DNA of 55,116 bases from positions 1 to 55,116 of the forward strand of contig CAZKWF010000003.1 of the NCBI GenBank assembly GCA_964556565.1, read 5' to 3'. Each line of letters opens with the position of its first letter. Positions within the stretch are counted from its first letter, which is position 1. The notes under the pieces are model-generated. The model did no database searches. It saw only the letters and a program-made list of their open reading frames with translations, and was not told the origin of the DNA. Shown here one piece after another: positions 17,999 to 27,027 of the stretch. The translations under genes and the position numbers were made by a program. This DNA is from SOJZ01 sp964556565. GTDB taxonomy: Archaea > Thermoproteota > Bathyarchaeia > Bathyarchaeales > Bathyarchaeaceae.

Positions 17999-19215
17999 CT
18001 GACTGATTTTGGAGAGTATGCGAGACCACTCTTCGCGTTCAGGATGTTAATTATGATTGGTGCGATGTTGGTTACGGAAGCTATGTCTGTGGCTTTGTTT
18101 GAGATGTCCTCTCTCCAGAGGATTATTGGAACATTCATTTCTGCCTCGCTCACTCCTCCATGATCGCCGGACTCAGCTAGAGGTAGGAAGTCGAAGCCGT
18201 ATCCGTCTTCTAAACAGAAGGTCACGTCGCCGAGTCTTCTGTGGTATATGCCTATCGGCTTTGTTTCTTCTCTCGTTTTCACGAATGTAACGCCTTTTCT
18301 AGAACTCAGACCCTTGACAAGTCTTTCCATGTCTCTTTCGTTTTGTAGCCACATCTGGACGTGGCGTGAAACAATGGTAGCCACTGCCATGTTCTCTTTT
18401 CCCCGATTGTAGGTTATGATCACTGAGCCAGCTAGCTCTCTAACTTCGTCCACTTTGTACCCAACCTCGTCAAAGTAGAGGGTTTCAAGGGGGAGCTTTT
18501 CTTTCAGTGTGGTCTGTCCGTGGTCTGAGGTTATGATTATTGTCGTGTCGCGCTTAAGTTCTTCTCTCAGGCTTAGTGTCTCTTCGAGTTTATTGTCGCA
18601 CTGTTCTATCGATTCGTAGTATCTGTTGCTTTCTGGCCCATGGCGGTGTCCTGCCTTATCCACTTCGTTGAAGCATAGGTAGTAGAGGGCGTGTTCTCCG
18701 CTTTCGTAGGCTTTTTTGAATTCTGAGAATTGTCCTACAGCGTATTTTCTGAGGAAACGGTAGAGCGATGGATTTTTTGACAGTGTGTTCATAATCGGCG
18801 TGGAGGCTATGTAGCCCGCTGTCTTTCTGATCACTCTTCTGGTTAAGGAGTCCTTTGATCCCTTTCTCATGTGGGCTCCTGTGCTTATTCCCTTCATTCC
18901 GTTTTTTGCTAGGATGTCGAATATGGTTGGGACCTCGATGTGTTCGTCTGAGAACAGGTTTACCAGTTTCCCTTTCTCTTTGTCCCAGTAGAAATGGTTT
19001 ATTATTCCTGTTTTCTCTGGATAGGCGCCTGTTAGTATGGACGTGTGTCCAACGGCTGTTAATGATGGGTAGACGGTGGTTGCGTTTTCTGCGGACATCC
19101 CTTCTGAGGCTAGCTTCGTTATGTTGGGTACTTCAGCCTTCTTTAGGGCGTCTGCTCTGCAACCATCGAGAAGGAATATTATCACGTCTCTTTTCTTTTT
19201 ATTTTCTCTTATCAC
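17977..19215 (-). CDS. Alkaline-phosphatase-superfamily phosphodiesterase/phosphatase
   Basis: Type I phosphodiesterase/nucleotide pyrophosphatase-like fold. Metal ligand D17 is in FLLDGCRAD; the nucleophile should be T53 in YPSLTAVGH; further metal ligands are in TSDHG and DHGG. 412 residues, no signal peptide seen, so it may act on the cytoplasmic face. In surface-glycan clusters relatives hydrolyse phosphodiester links, transfer phosphate-containing groups or recycle a lipid carrier. The exact substrate is not shown. The start has an ATG with the gene upstream only 4 bp away, and its end overlaps the GT2-methyltransferase fusion. Confidence 0.85.
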   Translation of the reverse strand: MIRENKKKRDVIIFLLDGCRADALKKAEVPNITKLASEGMSAENATTVYPSLTAVGHTSILTGAYPEKTGIINHFYWDKEKGKLVNLFSDEHIEVPTIFDILAKNGMKGISTGAHMRKGSKDSLTRRVIRKTAGYIASTPIMNTLSKNPSLYRFLRKYAVGQFSEFKKAYESGEHALYYLCFNEVDKAGHRHGPESNRYYESIEQCDNKLEETLSLREELKRDTTIIITSDHGQTTLKEKLPLETLYFDEVGYKVDEVRELAGSVIITYNRGKENMAVATIVSRHVQMWLQNERDMERLVKGLSSRKGVTFVKTREETKPIGIYHRRLGDVTFCLEDGYGFDFLPLAESGDHGGVSEAEMNVPIILWREDISNKATDIASVTNIAPIIINILNAKSGLAYSPKSVRWNREKT

Positions 19216-19219
19216 CGTT

Positions 19220-20419
19220 TCACGCCTGCAAGTATACCTTTTCTATTTCTTGGACGATGCTCACCCACGTAAACTTCTCTTCCACCAAGCTCCGACCGTT
19301 TTTACCCAGCTTTTCTGAGATTCCGTTGTCTTCAAGGAGTAGCGTTATTGCTTCGGCTACCTCTGCGGGGTTGTCGCCCTTGATTAATACCCCTGTTTTC
19401 ATGTGCGTCACTGCTTCTGAGATGCCTCCAACGTCGCTTGTAACCACGGGTTTTCCCGTGGCCATGGCTTCTAGCAGTGCTCTGGGTATGTCCATTAGGG
19501 CGTAGCTTGGTGAAAACGGCAGGACCACGATGTCTGAGGTTGCGTAGATACGTTCAATGTCCTTTCTAACTCCTAAGAGTGATATTTTGTCTTGTAACCC
19601 TAGATTCTCGATGAGCGATTGCACAGTCTTCCGTCTATATTCTTCGTGTTCGTATGTTCCCTTTGTCAGCATGATACATCTCACGTTGGCGTGGTTCTTT
19701 ACGACGAGTTTTAGAGATTGAATCATGGTTTCGGCGCCTTTGTAGGGAGTTAAATCTCCAGCGAATAGTATGACTTTGCAGTTGTTCGGGATGTTGAACT
19801 CCTCTCTGATTTTCTTTCCTTCAAGTTTTGGGTTGAATCGGTCCGTGTCTACTCCTATGGGTATGTGGTGTAGCTTACCGCTCGGAAAGCCTTGTTCGAC
19901 GAGTTTAACGTAAGCTTTTTGGCTTGTGACTATTACGCCGTTGAGGAGGTGGCTGCCTGATTTTAAGAATGATGGTTCCTTGGCCAGTGTGAGGGCAGTT
20001 CTTAGCGTTCTTGAGTATTCAAAATTGGGAGCTTTGGCTGTGTGGGAGTATTGGCTAAAAATTTTTCTTGAGTTTGTCAAGGTGGAGCATAGTGCTAGGT
20101 ATGCTCCGAAGGCTGGGTAGGAGCTGTGTCCGTGGGTGACATTGATTTCGTGTTCCCTTGCGACTTCTGATAGGGTTTTAGGTAGTTTGAGGAGGAAGCG
20201 TTGGGCTCCACGCAGGTACCCAGTGCTTTCTTTTGTTGGGATTCTGTGGTAGGTTATTCCGTCGATGACCTGGTGTTTCTTTTGGTGTTTAAACCCTTTT
20301 GTTAGGAAATGGATGTTGTGCCCCTTGCTCAGAAGGTGCAGGGAGAGTTCTCGGACGCTGTTTCTTATCCCCTCTACCCAAGGAGGGTTAAGGTCTAATC
20401 CGACCATTAGCGTGTTCAT
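19220..20419 (-). CDS. GT4-family glycosyltransferase
   Basis: GT-B fold, 399 residues: GLDLNPPWVEGIRNSV at the N-terminus, FAGDLTPYKGAETM in the second domain, GKPVVTSDVGGISE near the C-terminus. The usual E-x7-E pair is altered: the first position is Met and the nearest acidic residue is an Asp one step closer (D-x6-E). It is the first gene downstream of the archaeosortase, 103 bp away, and a promoter-like motif repeated in this cluster (20481-20504) lies 62 bp upstream, so it may have its own start of transcription. Confidence 0.88.
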   Translation of the reverse strand: MNTLMVGLDLNPPWVEGIRNSVRELSLHLLSKGHNIHFLTKGFKHQKKHQVIDGITYHRIPTKESTGYLRGAQRFLLKLPKTLSEVAREHEINVTHGHSSYPAFGAYLALCSTLTNSRKIFSQYSHTAKAPNFEYSRTLRTALTLAKEPSFLKSGSHLLNGVIVTSQKAYVKLVEQGFPSGKLHHIPIGVDTDRFNPKLEGKKIREEFNIPNNCKVILFAGDLTPYKGAETMIQSLKLVVKNHANVRCIMLTKGTYEHEEYRRKTVQSLIENLGLQDKISLLGVRKDIERIYATSDIVVLPFSPSYALMDIPRALLEAMATGKPVVTSDVGGISEAVTHMKTGVLIKGDNPAEVAEAITLLLEDNGISEKLGKNGRSLVEEKFTWVSIVQEIEKVYLQA

Positions 20420-20480
20420 CTAACAGTGCTCCGTCGTTCAGACTCGCAATGTTGATTCTGAATCTGGCTTTGACTACAGT

Positions 20481-20504
20481 AAAATAGGTTATGGATTCTG
20501 AAAC
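20481..20504 (-). promoter_or_regulatory. Cluster promoter-like motif, copy 1
   Basis: On the plus strand AAAATAGGTTATGGATTCTG begins this 24-bp copy of a motif repeated at 24948-24970 and 26353-26375. It lies 62 bp upstream of the GT4 start at 20419. It is the most diverged of the three copies. Confidence 0.4.
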
Positions 20505-20521
20505 TGAATTTTAACGCTAGT

Positions 20522-21340
20522 TTATGAAAGCTGTGATGTATTGCCTTCGCCTCGTCTTAGGGTTCGTTTAGAGACTATGTACCAGAACATCGTTGACCAG
20601 GCTAAAAAGAAGCCGTAACCGATTTTGTGGAATAACAAGACTCCGTCGAGCCCCCAGAGAATGCCAGCCACGAAGAGGGCGAGTATTCGAACAACATTAA
20701 TTATGAAGGACCCTGCGAACCCGATGACGCCGTAGATAATTTTTTTGTTTCTTTTTATTGGTAAGTCTGGTAAGATTAAAAGGCACATGATGGTGTATAG
20801 GATCACTCCTTCGATTCCGCTACACTGTGGATTAAATATTACTGATGCCTGATTTTCGTGGAGGTCGTGGAAAGCGATCAAAGAACTGTTCGTGGGTACT
20901 CCGCTTAATGTATTGTAGGTTCTAGTGGAAATATTAACTCCTAGAAAGGCGAAGAAAGTAGTTACAAAAGCGATTAAAACGGTAGTGAAGTTGCCTGATA
21001 TCGGCAAAAGCAATTGTTGAAGTTCCATGTAGAAGTATTCATTCAATCCGAATAGAACAAGGATGATAGTTGGAAGGTAAAATTGATTTGTTGAATTGAG
21101 ACCGAACAAGTATATTGATATTCCTGAGAAAATGAAGGCAAAAATGATTCCTCGCGGAGCAGAGTAAAAACTAAGGGAAAATCCGAATAAAGCACAAGTG
21201 GCTCCAATGATTTTTTCATTTAATCTGGGACTATAACTCAGTTCCCTCAGATTTCCGTTCACAATCTTTAACCAGAACATAACCAGTCCGAGAATGAAGA
21301 ATGGAAGGTAAAAGAAGTTCCACTTGAAAATCGACATCAC
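20522..21340 (-). CDS. Archaeosortase/exosortase-family transpeptidase
   Basis: An integral membrane protein of 272 residues with about eight hydrophobic helices. The exosortase/archaeosortase triad is visible: C173 in PQCSGIEG, R218 in FIINVVRIL, and H238 in LFHKIGYG. These enzymes cut near a C-terminal signal and are thought to join the protein to a lipid or other anchor at the cytoplasmic membrane. The next gene upstream (50 bp) encodes a PEF-CTERM protein, the matching kind of substrate; PEF-CTERM is associated with archaeosortase C-type enzymes in the family literature. The subtype here is inferred from context, not from a model score. Confidence 0.88.
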   Translation of the reverse strand: MMSIFKWNFFYLPFFILGLVMFWLKIVNGNLRELSYSPRLNEKIIGATCALFGFSLSFYSAPRGIIFAFIFSGISIYLFGLNSTNQFYLPTIILVLFGLNEYFYMELQQLLLPISGNFTTVLIAFVTTFFAFLGVNISTRTYNTLSGVPTNSSLIAFHDLHENQASVIFNPQCSGIEGVILYTIMCLLILPDLPIKRNKKIIYGVIGFAGSFIINVVRILALFVAGILWGLDGVLLFHKIGYGFFLAWSTMFWYIVSKRTLRRGEGNTSQLS

Positions 21341-21390
21341 TGTGGTGAAGATTCCGCTTGAAAGGAAGAGGAGGAAAAGGCGATTTTCTT

Positions 21391-22068
21391 TTAGTTGCGC
21401 GTAGATTTTTTACCCCTCCTGAGGAGATGGGAGACGATTAGTAGGTTGATGACGAGTATTGCGATCTGAAATTCTGTAGAAGGAAATTCAGGGATTGGAG
21501 GAGTCCCACTTGGTGTAATCAAGCGACTCGGTTCATCAACCCCGTCAAAGTATAGGGTTCCCTCCTTAACCGTGCAGTAAAAGTGGAGTCGAAGCCGCTC
21601 ATCGTTGAAGCTTGTCTCAGCTCCTGTGCCTAAGTCTAATGTAACCAAAGTTACCACACCGCCAGTGTTATCAGCACTCCAAAGATAATCTGTTGTGATA
21701 TCGACATAGCCTGATCCGTCGTTGGCGCATTTGCCCACTTCTATGGTCACGTCAAAGCCCGCTCTAGTGGTTGAAAAGTAAATGTATAAAGTGTAAGAGT
21801 CAGAAGCAAGGGTACCCGTGTAAAGTCTACTGTACCAGTACACGTCAGTAACCGTAGTATCATCTAAGGCGAATGAGGCTGGGGGGTCATCAGGGCCAAA
21901 GCAGTTCATTTCATAACGTGGAGTTGGGGATGGAGTTCCATCTTGGACATCGATGCTATCTAGGTAAAGAGTATCGGGTGAACAATGAGCTGGACGCGTC
22001 TGGCAAGCCACTAAAAGGATAACAAGAAGTAGTACGAGGAAAGCACAGTTTGCAGCCTTGGTTTTCAC
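21391..22068 (-). CDS. Secreted protein with PEF-CTERM sorting signal
   Basis: Signal peptide at residues 1-30, with a cleavable-looking VACQTRPAHCS end. A beta-rich domain with several Cys follows, then the C-terminal tripartite signal: PIPEF (191-195), a hydrophobic helix (about 201-216) and a basic tail RRGKK. This is the PEF-CTERM pattern recognised by archaeosortases. The gene is translated just before the archaeosortase. Start is GTG at 22068 with a GAGGAGAG ribosome binding site. The body of the protein has no recognised domain; it may be a surface or S-layer-associated protein. Confidence 0.9.
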   Translation of the reverse strand: MKTKAANCAFLVLLLVILLVACQTRPAHCSPDTLYLDSIDVQDGTPSPTPRYEMNCFGPDDPPASFALDDTTVTDVYWYSRLYTGTLASDSYTLYIYFSTTRAGFDVTIEVGKCANDGSGYVDITTDYLWSADNTGGVVTLVTLDLGTGAETSFNDERLRLHFYCTVKEGTLYFDGVDEPSRLITPSGTPPIPEFPSTEFQIAILVINLLIVSHLLRRGKKSTRN

Positions 22069-22087
22069 CTCTCCTCCACCTCTGTCC

Positions 22088-23290
22088 CTATAGTCCTCCT
22101 GGCGGGAAGTTAGCGGTGATATGCTCTATGAAACGAACTGCTCCTATGGTCGCGGTTAGGAACAGCGGGATCAAGAAAAGTAGCATATACTTGTTTCTTC
22201 GAATACCCGTGAGACTGCTTGCCGCCATTATCTGCAAAGGAAACACTAAGTAAACCCATGCCCGATAGGACAAAATCGCATACCAGAGAGGCAAAACCAT
22301 ATCGATATAAACGTTAAGAAGAAAATTAACCCCCATTATACACGCCCAGATGGTTAAAAAAACCATTTGATGCTCTCTAATCGGATTTCGAACTGTCTTG
22401 AAAAACTTCACTAACGCTAGCGCACCCACAATTATGCTTGAACCCAAAAGAGCGAAGAAGTCAACCCATCTCACTCCTCCACCTTCACTGGGCACCGTAA
22501 TATACAACTTAACAAGATTTACACTAGATGGCTGTGCCTCTCCAAGAAAGGCAGATTCAAACGCTTGATAATACTTATCAAACGAACGCCCGATAAAGCC
22601 TCGATACCAAGGGGTCTGGGCCCACCCCAACCAGATAACCAACATCAAAAACGCGACAACTAAGAAGCGCCGAAACCAAGGTTGACCCCTGCATCTCCAC
22701 AAAACGTATGGTAGAATAGCTAAAATCGGCAACAATGTCATTGAGGTAGCAAGGTGATGGGAACCTCCTAAAAATGCGTAAACTATTCCCAAATAGAGTA
22801 TGCGTCTTTTGAAATCGGAGCATTTTAACGCTGAGAAGGCAAGGTAAAAAACAGTTGGCATTAGGAAAAGCCCGAAACCTTCCGCCACTGCGCTGCTCTG
22901 TCGGCAAGCCCCGATTTCACATATTCCCCACAGAAGTGAGGCGTAAATTCCTGTCCTTTTGTTGCCAGTTAATGTTTTGACAAGAAAGTACATGGGGATA
23001 ATTGATAGGGTGTTAAGTATGGGGGGTAAGAAACGAATCATCGTAACTGAGTCTAGCCCAGTTATCATGTGAACAAACAGGATGAATAGTGGATAGAACG
23101 GAAGGTACTCCCAATAGTATCCACGCTGAATAAACTCTAGCGCCATCCAAGGGTCAAAAAAAGGAATGGTTCCCGACAAGAGCGGAGGAATTAAGCGAAG
23201 ACACAAAGCAAGAATTCCAACACAACCCATCGTAAGGATAAGCGAACTTCGTTTCTTTATTTTCGAAAATTCAAGTGTCGGAAAATTCAA
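22088..23290 (-). CDS. GT-C-type membrane glycosyltransferase (STT3/PMT-like)
   Basis: About ten membrane helices across 400 residues. An acidic FFDPW motif (residues 44-48) in the first outside loop resembles the metal- or acceptor-site motif of GT-C enzymes (STT3/AglB, PMT, ArnT). It is much shorter than AglB and has no WWDYG in the window, so it is more likely a polyprenyl-phosphate-sugar-dependent glycosyltransferase than the full oligosaccharyltransferase. It acts outside the membrane on lipid-carried sugars. It lies 20 bp upstream of the PEF-CTERM gene and 12 bp after the next gene. Confidence 0.8.
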   Translation of the reverse strand: MNFPTLEFSKIKKRSSLILTMGCVGILALCLRLIPPLLSGTIPFFDPWMALEFIQRGYYWEYLPFYPLFILFVHMITGLDSVTMIRFLPPILNTLSIIPMYFLVKTLTGNKRTGIYASLLWGICEIGACRQSSAVAEGFGLFLMPTVFYLAFSALKCSDFKRRILYLGIVYAFLGGSHHLATSMTLLPILAILPYVLWRCRGQPWFRRFLVVAFLMLVIWLGWAQTPWYRGFIGRSFDKYYQAFESAFLGEAQPSSVNLVKLYITVPSEGGGVRWVDFFALLGSSIIVGALALVKFFKTVRNPIREHQMVFLTIWACIMGVNFLLNVYIDMVLPLWYAILSYRAWVYLVFPLQIMAASSLTGIRRNKYMLLFLIPLFLTATIGAVRFIEHITANFPPGGL

Positions 23291-23301
23291 GTTTTAACTC
23301 C

Positions 23302-24201
23302 TCAGCCATTATGGTTAACCATTTTTTCGGGAGGATCAAGCAGTTCAAACATGATTTCTTGAACCTTCCGTTTTTCATCCACATCCACGTGCCGTATCAT
23401 AACGCATCTATGTGTGTTCTTACACAGAACAGTGGCTATTGCAGAGCAAACCGGGCAACCAACTTTTTCACAGATAGTGGGGCATCGGTCTCGTATGGAC
23501 CTGCAGAAATCGAAGAAAATGCTGTTGTGAAGAGTAACGTTCAGGCTGGGATTTCCGAGACCGATTTTCATGTCTTCCACGATCTCAAGCTTCTTCGTCA
23601 AGACTAACTCAAGTAGTTCTGGAACTTCCTCAATTTTTACGCGGCTGAAATCAACATTCAATTCCCTTTCAAATCTTTCTAAAAGGCTTAATCCCATTGG
23701 GAGGAGTAGAAGGCCTTCTTGTGAGGCTCCGTTCATACCATTTTTAACAAACAATTTAACATTATGAAACTCTTCCAGCGGAGGTATAATCACTCCATGA
23801 TTATTCAACGGTTCTCCTCCATTGAGCTGTGTTCCGCCATTATGTAAGGTTCCTAAGCCGTTTTCCTCGATAGGGACATAAACTCTAATCCCGCCATTTG
23901 TGCTGTTTGGAATGTGAACCCCCTGCCCCTTGCAGTCGTAATGCTCCAGTACATGCTGATATTGCAGACACGTGGTCAGTGCTGCATCTCCTGCTAAGTT
24001 ACTGTCGACATACCGATTCTGGGTAAGTAGAGTTAAAACGGTTCCACTAACCACTAAAAAAAGCCCAATTACCCCCATTAGCCCAGCCAAAGGACGCATA
24101 GTTATCCACAAATAGAAGGAGCAAATGAAAATCGTCGCCCCTAGCAACACTGAACCTAGACTTATCTCATTTATCCTGCGACGATAGTTCCAGTTAAGCA
24201 T
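23302..24201 (-). CDS. Membrane protein with cysteine-rich cytoplasmic C-terminus, function unknown
   Basis: Two transmembrane helices at about 16-35 and 38-60, then 240 residues of soluble domain. The C-terminus is rich in cysteines (CRSIRDRCPTICEKVGCPVCS, then CKNTHRC), which could bind a metal. No family is recognised. It overlaps the GT2 gene start-end boundary at 24194-24201 by 8 bp, so it is probably produced with that GT2 and may help it (as many GT2/DPMS genes have a membrane partner). Confidence 0.6.
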   Translation of the reverse strand: MLNWNYRRRINEISLGSVLLGATIFICSFYLWITMRPLAGLMGVIGLFLVVSGTVLTLLTQNRYVDSNLAGDAALTTCLQYQHVLEHYDCKGQGVHIPNSTNGGIRVYVPIEENGLGTLHNGGTQLNGGEPLNNHGVIIPPLEEFHNVKLFVKNGMNGASQEGLLLLPMGLSLLERFERELNVDFSRVKIEEVPELLELVLTKKLEIVEDMKIGLGNPSLNVTLHNSIFFDFCRSIRDRCPTICEKVGCPVCSAIATVLCKNTHRCVMIRHVDVDEKRKVQEIMFELLDPPEKMVNHNG

Positions 24202-24880
24202 ATCTCCTCAACCCCTTTCTGACGGCGGTCTCCAAGATGCGAAGCGCCACTTTGAGGATGTGGATCCTTGATACTCCGTAATTTCTTTCAGTATATGAGA
24301 TTGGAGCCTCGACGAACCTGTATCCCTTCCTGAGCCCTTCCACAGTCATCTCAACTTCAACTTCAAAGCCCTCAGCATCTAAGTTGAGGTCGGATAAGGC
24401 TTTAGGAGAATACGCCCGGAAGCCACTGGGCACATCGCTGAAATAACACCCAGTAATCGCGAATACAAGGATGTTAATCCACCTAGCCCCGAACAACTTG
24501 ATCCAAGGCATTTTAGGCCGCTGACTTAAAAACCTCGATCCAATGACAGCATCAGCTTGTCCCGATAATATCGGCTCAACAACCTTTGGGATGTCACTAG
24601 GGAGGAGGTTCCCATCACCGTCGATTGTAACGACAAACCCATTCTCGGCGTATGCTAATCCTCTTCTAATGGAATAGCCTTTACCACGATTTTCTTGATT
24701 CCTCAAAACAGTGGCACCGCGGCTCTCAGCAACCTCGCCTGTCCCATCAATTGAGGCATCGTCCACTACAACGATCTCATGTTCTATACCCATACGCAGA
24801 AGAACTTGTCGGGTTTCCACTACAATTTCTCCGATAGTTTCCCGCTCGTTATACACAGGGATCACAACGTATAGTCTCAA
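24194..24880 (-). CDS. GT2 dolichol-phosphate-mannose-synthase-like glycosyltransferase
   Basis: GT-A fold, DPMS-like: VVIPVYNERETIG, VVDDASIDGTGEVA with the DD pair, TIDGDGNLLPSDI, and GSRFLSQRP with YTERNYGVSR near the end. It moves a sugar from a nucleotide to polyprenyl phosphate on the cytoplasmic side, giving a lipid-sugar donor for the GT-C enzyme two genes on. I chose TTG at 24880 as start: GAGG lies 6 bp before it and the frame extends upstream to 24985 (ATG) only through non-protein-like sequence that includes a repeated promoter motif. The longer form remains possible. Confidence 0.85.
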   Translation of the reverse strand: MRLYVVIPVYNERETIGEIVVETRQVLLRMGIEHEIVVVDDASIDGTGEVAESRGATVLRNQENRGKGYSIRRGLAYAENGFVVTIDGDGNLLPSDIPKVVEPILSGQADAVIGSRFLSQRPKMPWIKLFGARWINILVFAITGCYFSDVPSGFRAYSPKALSDLNLDAEGFEVEVEMTVEGLRKGYRFVEAPISYTERNYGVSRIHILKVALRILETAVRKGLRRYA

Positions 24881-24947
24881 AGCAGCCTCTATCCCAGCAT
24901 TGTCCGAAATTGAAGTTGGTTTTAATCTTGATATCAGATAATGAGCA

Positions 24948-24970
24948 AGAAATAGATTATGAATTCTAAA
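24948..24970 (-). promoter_or_regulatory. Cluster promoter-like motif, copy 2
   Basis: Plus-strand AGAAATAGATTATGAATTCT and three more bases. It matches 22 of 23 bases of the copy at 26353-26375. It lies 68 bp upstream of the chosen start of the DPMS-like GT2 gene. Confidence 0.45.
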
Positions 24971-25202
24971 TCTGAATCCGAACAAAAGCTTGTGTTAACC
25001 ATCCTAGCTTTTACGCGAGATTGGCGATCGAGCAAGTGTTGAACATCTGATTTGATACAACTTCAACAGGCAATCAAGTACACCAACGCATCTAACATTA
25101 TCGTATTAATGGCACGCAATATTTGCGCTTTAAACGAATTTTATGATGCGGGGAACAGAGGAAGTCTATGGTTAACATGGCGCAACCCCAAAATCCAACT
25201 AG

Positions 25203-26348
25203 TTAGAAGCTTGACATGAGGTTTGTATATAGCTTATCTATTTCTTCGACCATGTGTGACCGATCAAATCTTTTTTTAACAATCCCTCTTGCTTTTTGAA
25301 TCATCTTCCGCGTCTCTACCTCTTCACTCAAGACCTTGATCACAGCTTGCGCGAGCTCATCTGGCTCTTCTGGTTTGACCAGCAGGCCCGTTTCTTCATT
25401 CCTAACAGTCTCCCCCATCCCATCAATCTCAGTTGCCACAACTGGACATCCCGCGGCCATAGCTTCTAGCAGCACCAACGGCATGCCCTCTCGAAGGCTC
25501 GGGAGCACTAGGGCAACAGCCGAGTTGTATAGCTTCTTAAGTTCCCCGTTTGACACGTGACCTAAGAACGATACAGAGTTTTTAATCTCTAGTTTATCGC
25601 AAATTTCTAGTAGCTCGTTTTTTTCAGGGCCTTCACCTACAACCACGAGTTTGATAGAGTTTCTCTCACGGAGTATCTTGGGCATCGCCATTAACAGGTA
25701 TTTTACACCCTTTCTAGGAATCAGACGTCCAACAAACAATGTAATATTCCTATTTTGGTTCCACTCATTTCGTGGGAAATGATTCATTGCGTCTATACCA
25801 TTAGCTATAACATTGATTTTGTCCTCCGGAGCTCCTAGTCTCTTAAGAATCTCTTTGTCTGAGTTCGTTAGGGCAACAATCGCACTGAATTGTTTCAGCA
25901 TCATAGGGCCGACGGTATTATCATAAAGCCTTTGCATAAATCGGCTAAAAATTCTGAAGAATAACGCGTAACCATGAAAAGTGCAAACCACGGGAATCTT
26001 CCTAACCTTGCCCGCTAGGATGGAGAGATTTGAGGAGAAGTTAAAATAGCCATGACAGTGAATGAGGTCTGCGTTCCTAAGTAATAATGACGACAGCATG
26101 CTCGGCGCTATGGGATTATTAAGCGGCCTAAATAGGCTTTGATGGCTACTCACTTTAACCTTATCCATAACCATCGTTCTCGTCTCTGAAGTTACAACAG
26201 TGACTTCGTGGCCTTTCTCGGCTAAGCCGCGGGAGAGCTCTAGCACGTGGTATTCTAACCCTCCCGAGTACGGGGGGAAGTATGGAGACACCATCAGTAT
26301 GCGCAATGGATATTCCGTCCTACTCTTCGGATTCAAACTCGGAGCCAA
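25203..26348 (-). CDS. GT4-family glycosyltransferase, first gene of the cluster
   Basis: GT-B fold: ILMVSPYFPPYSGGLEYHV at the N-terminus, FVGRLIPRKGVKYL in the second domain and E287-x7-E295 (EGMPLVLLE) as catalytic-type pair. The residue before the highly conserved start is L16 (TTG at 26303); I think this TTG is the true start, because the 15 residues before it look non-coding and a repeated promoter motif follows directly upstream. The gene is the most upstream member of the minus-strand run of glycan genes. Donor sugar unknown. Confidence 0.88.
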   Translation of the reverse strand: MAPSLNPKSRTEYPLRILMVSPYFPPYSGGLEYHVLELSRGLAEKGHEVTVVTSETRTMVMDKVKVSSHQSLFRPLNNPIAPSMLSSLLLRNADLIHCHGYFNFSSNLSILAGKVRKIPVVCTFHGYALFFRIFSRFMQRLYDNTVGPMMLKQFSAIVALTNSDKEILKRLGAPEDKINVIANGIDAMNHFPRNEWNQNRNITLFVGRLIPRKGVKYLLMAMPKILRERNSIKLVVVGEGPEKNELLEICDKLEIKNSVSFLGHVSNGELKKLYNSAVALVLPSLREGMPLVLLEAMAAGCPVVATEIDGMGETVRNEETGLLVKPEEPDELAQAVIKVLSEEVETRKMIQKARGIVKKRFDRSHMVEEIDKLYTNLMSSF

Positions 26349-26352
26349 ATAT

Positions 26353-26375
26353 AGAAATAGATTATGAATTTTAAA
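26353..26375 (-). promoter_or_regulatory. Cluster promoter-like motif, copy 3
   Basis: Plus-strand AGAAATAGATTATGAATTTT and three more bases. It differs from copy 2 by one base and lies 50 bp upstream of the probable TTG start (26303) of the first GT4 gene. Confidence 0.45.
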
Positions 26376-26771
26376 ACAAGATTGTAAAACCTATTGAAAT
26401 GAACGCCTCCCAAATCAAATGGAAAATAAAAGTTTGAATGTGACTGGGTGATATTCAAGCCTTGAGAAGTGAGGGAAGCATCACAAGAAATCACAAGAGA
26501 TGTTGATCCTGAATGGGCTCTATGCATTAAAATTCATGTGGTGAGTGAACTTCAAGGATTTTGACATCGATTAAAGCAGGAAACACATCAAACTACTTCT
26601 GGGTATTCTTAAAAGAAGACACAACCATATCAAACCGAGAGTACAATTTAACGTTGAACTACAGTATTGTAGGGTAAATCAAGGCTTCGATATAATGCAA
26701 ATCAAGACATACACTGTGTAACGAAACAGACGCTAAATAACTGGAATTTCCCTGTTTTTGTAGGAAAAATC
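26376..26771. other. 396-bp gap, no gene seen
   Basis: AT-rich, no protein-like frame on either strand and no strong hairpin. A TATA-like AAATAA stretch near 26735 could serve the small gene at 26772. Confidence 0.4.
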
Positions 26772-26897
26772 ATGAACCGCGAAACTAAATTGATAATCGA
26801 ATTCTACATTTTCCCCATAATTCTATTGATCGGACTCGCAGTTGAAATTTACCTCTTCATCGACGCAATTAGAATGTTGGCACAATTACTTGCTTGA
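26772..26897 (+). CDS. Small single-helix membrane protein, 41 aa (putative)
   Basis: ATG at 26772 to TGA at 26897. The peptide has one strongly hydrophobic segment (about residues 8-30, FYIFPIILLIGLAVEIYLFI), a charged N-terminus (MNRETK) and a charged end, like many single-pass archaeal small proteins. AGGAAAAATC precedes the start. No homologue is recognised and the frame is short, so this is a moderate call. Confidence 0.45.
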   Translation: MNRETKLIIEFYIFPIILLIGLAVEIYLFIDAIRMLAQLLA

Positions 26898-27027
26898 ACA
26901 CCAAACAAGTTTTCTATCTTTTTTGCATGCATGCCAGACGGAAGATAATTACTCTACTTGTAATAGATTAACGGACAAAAAAAGACTATACATTAGCAGA
27001 GATTCGTTCAACACAAATATTTACAAA

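Noticed and set aside
18855..19505. 216-aa plus-strand frame
   Set aside because: Shadow of the phosphodiesterase and GT4 genes; Leu/Arg/Ser-rich with no domain.
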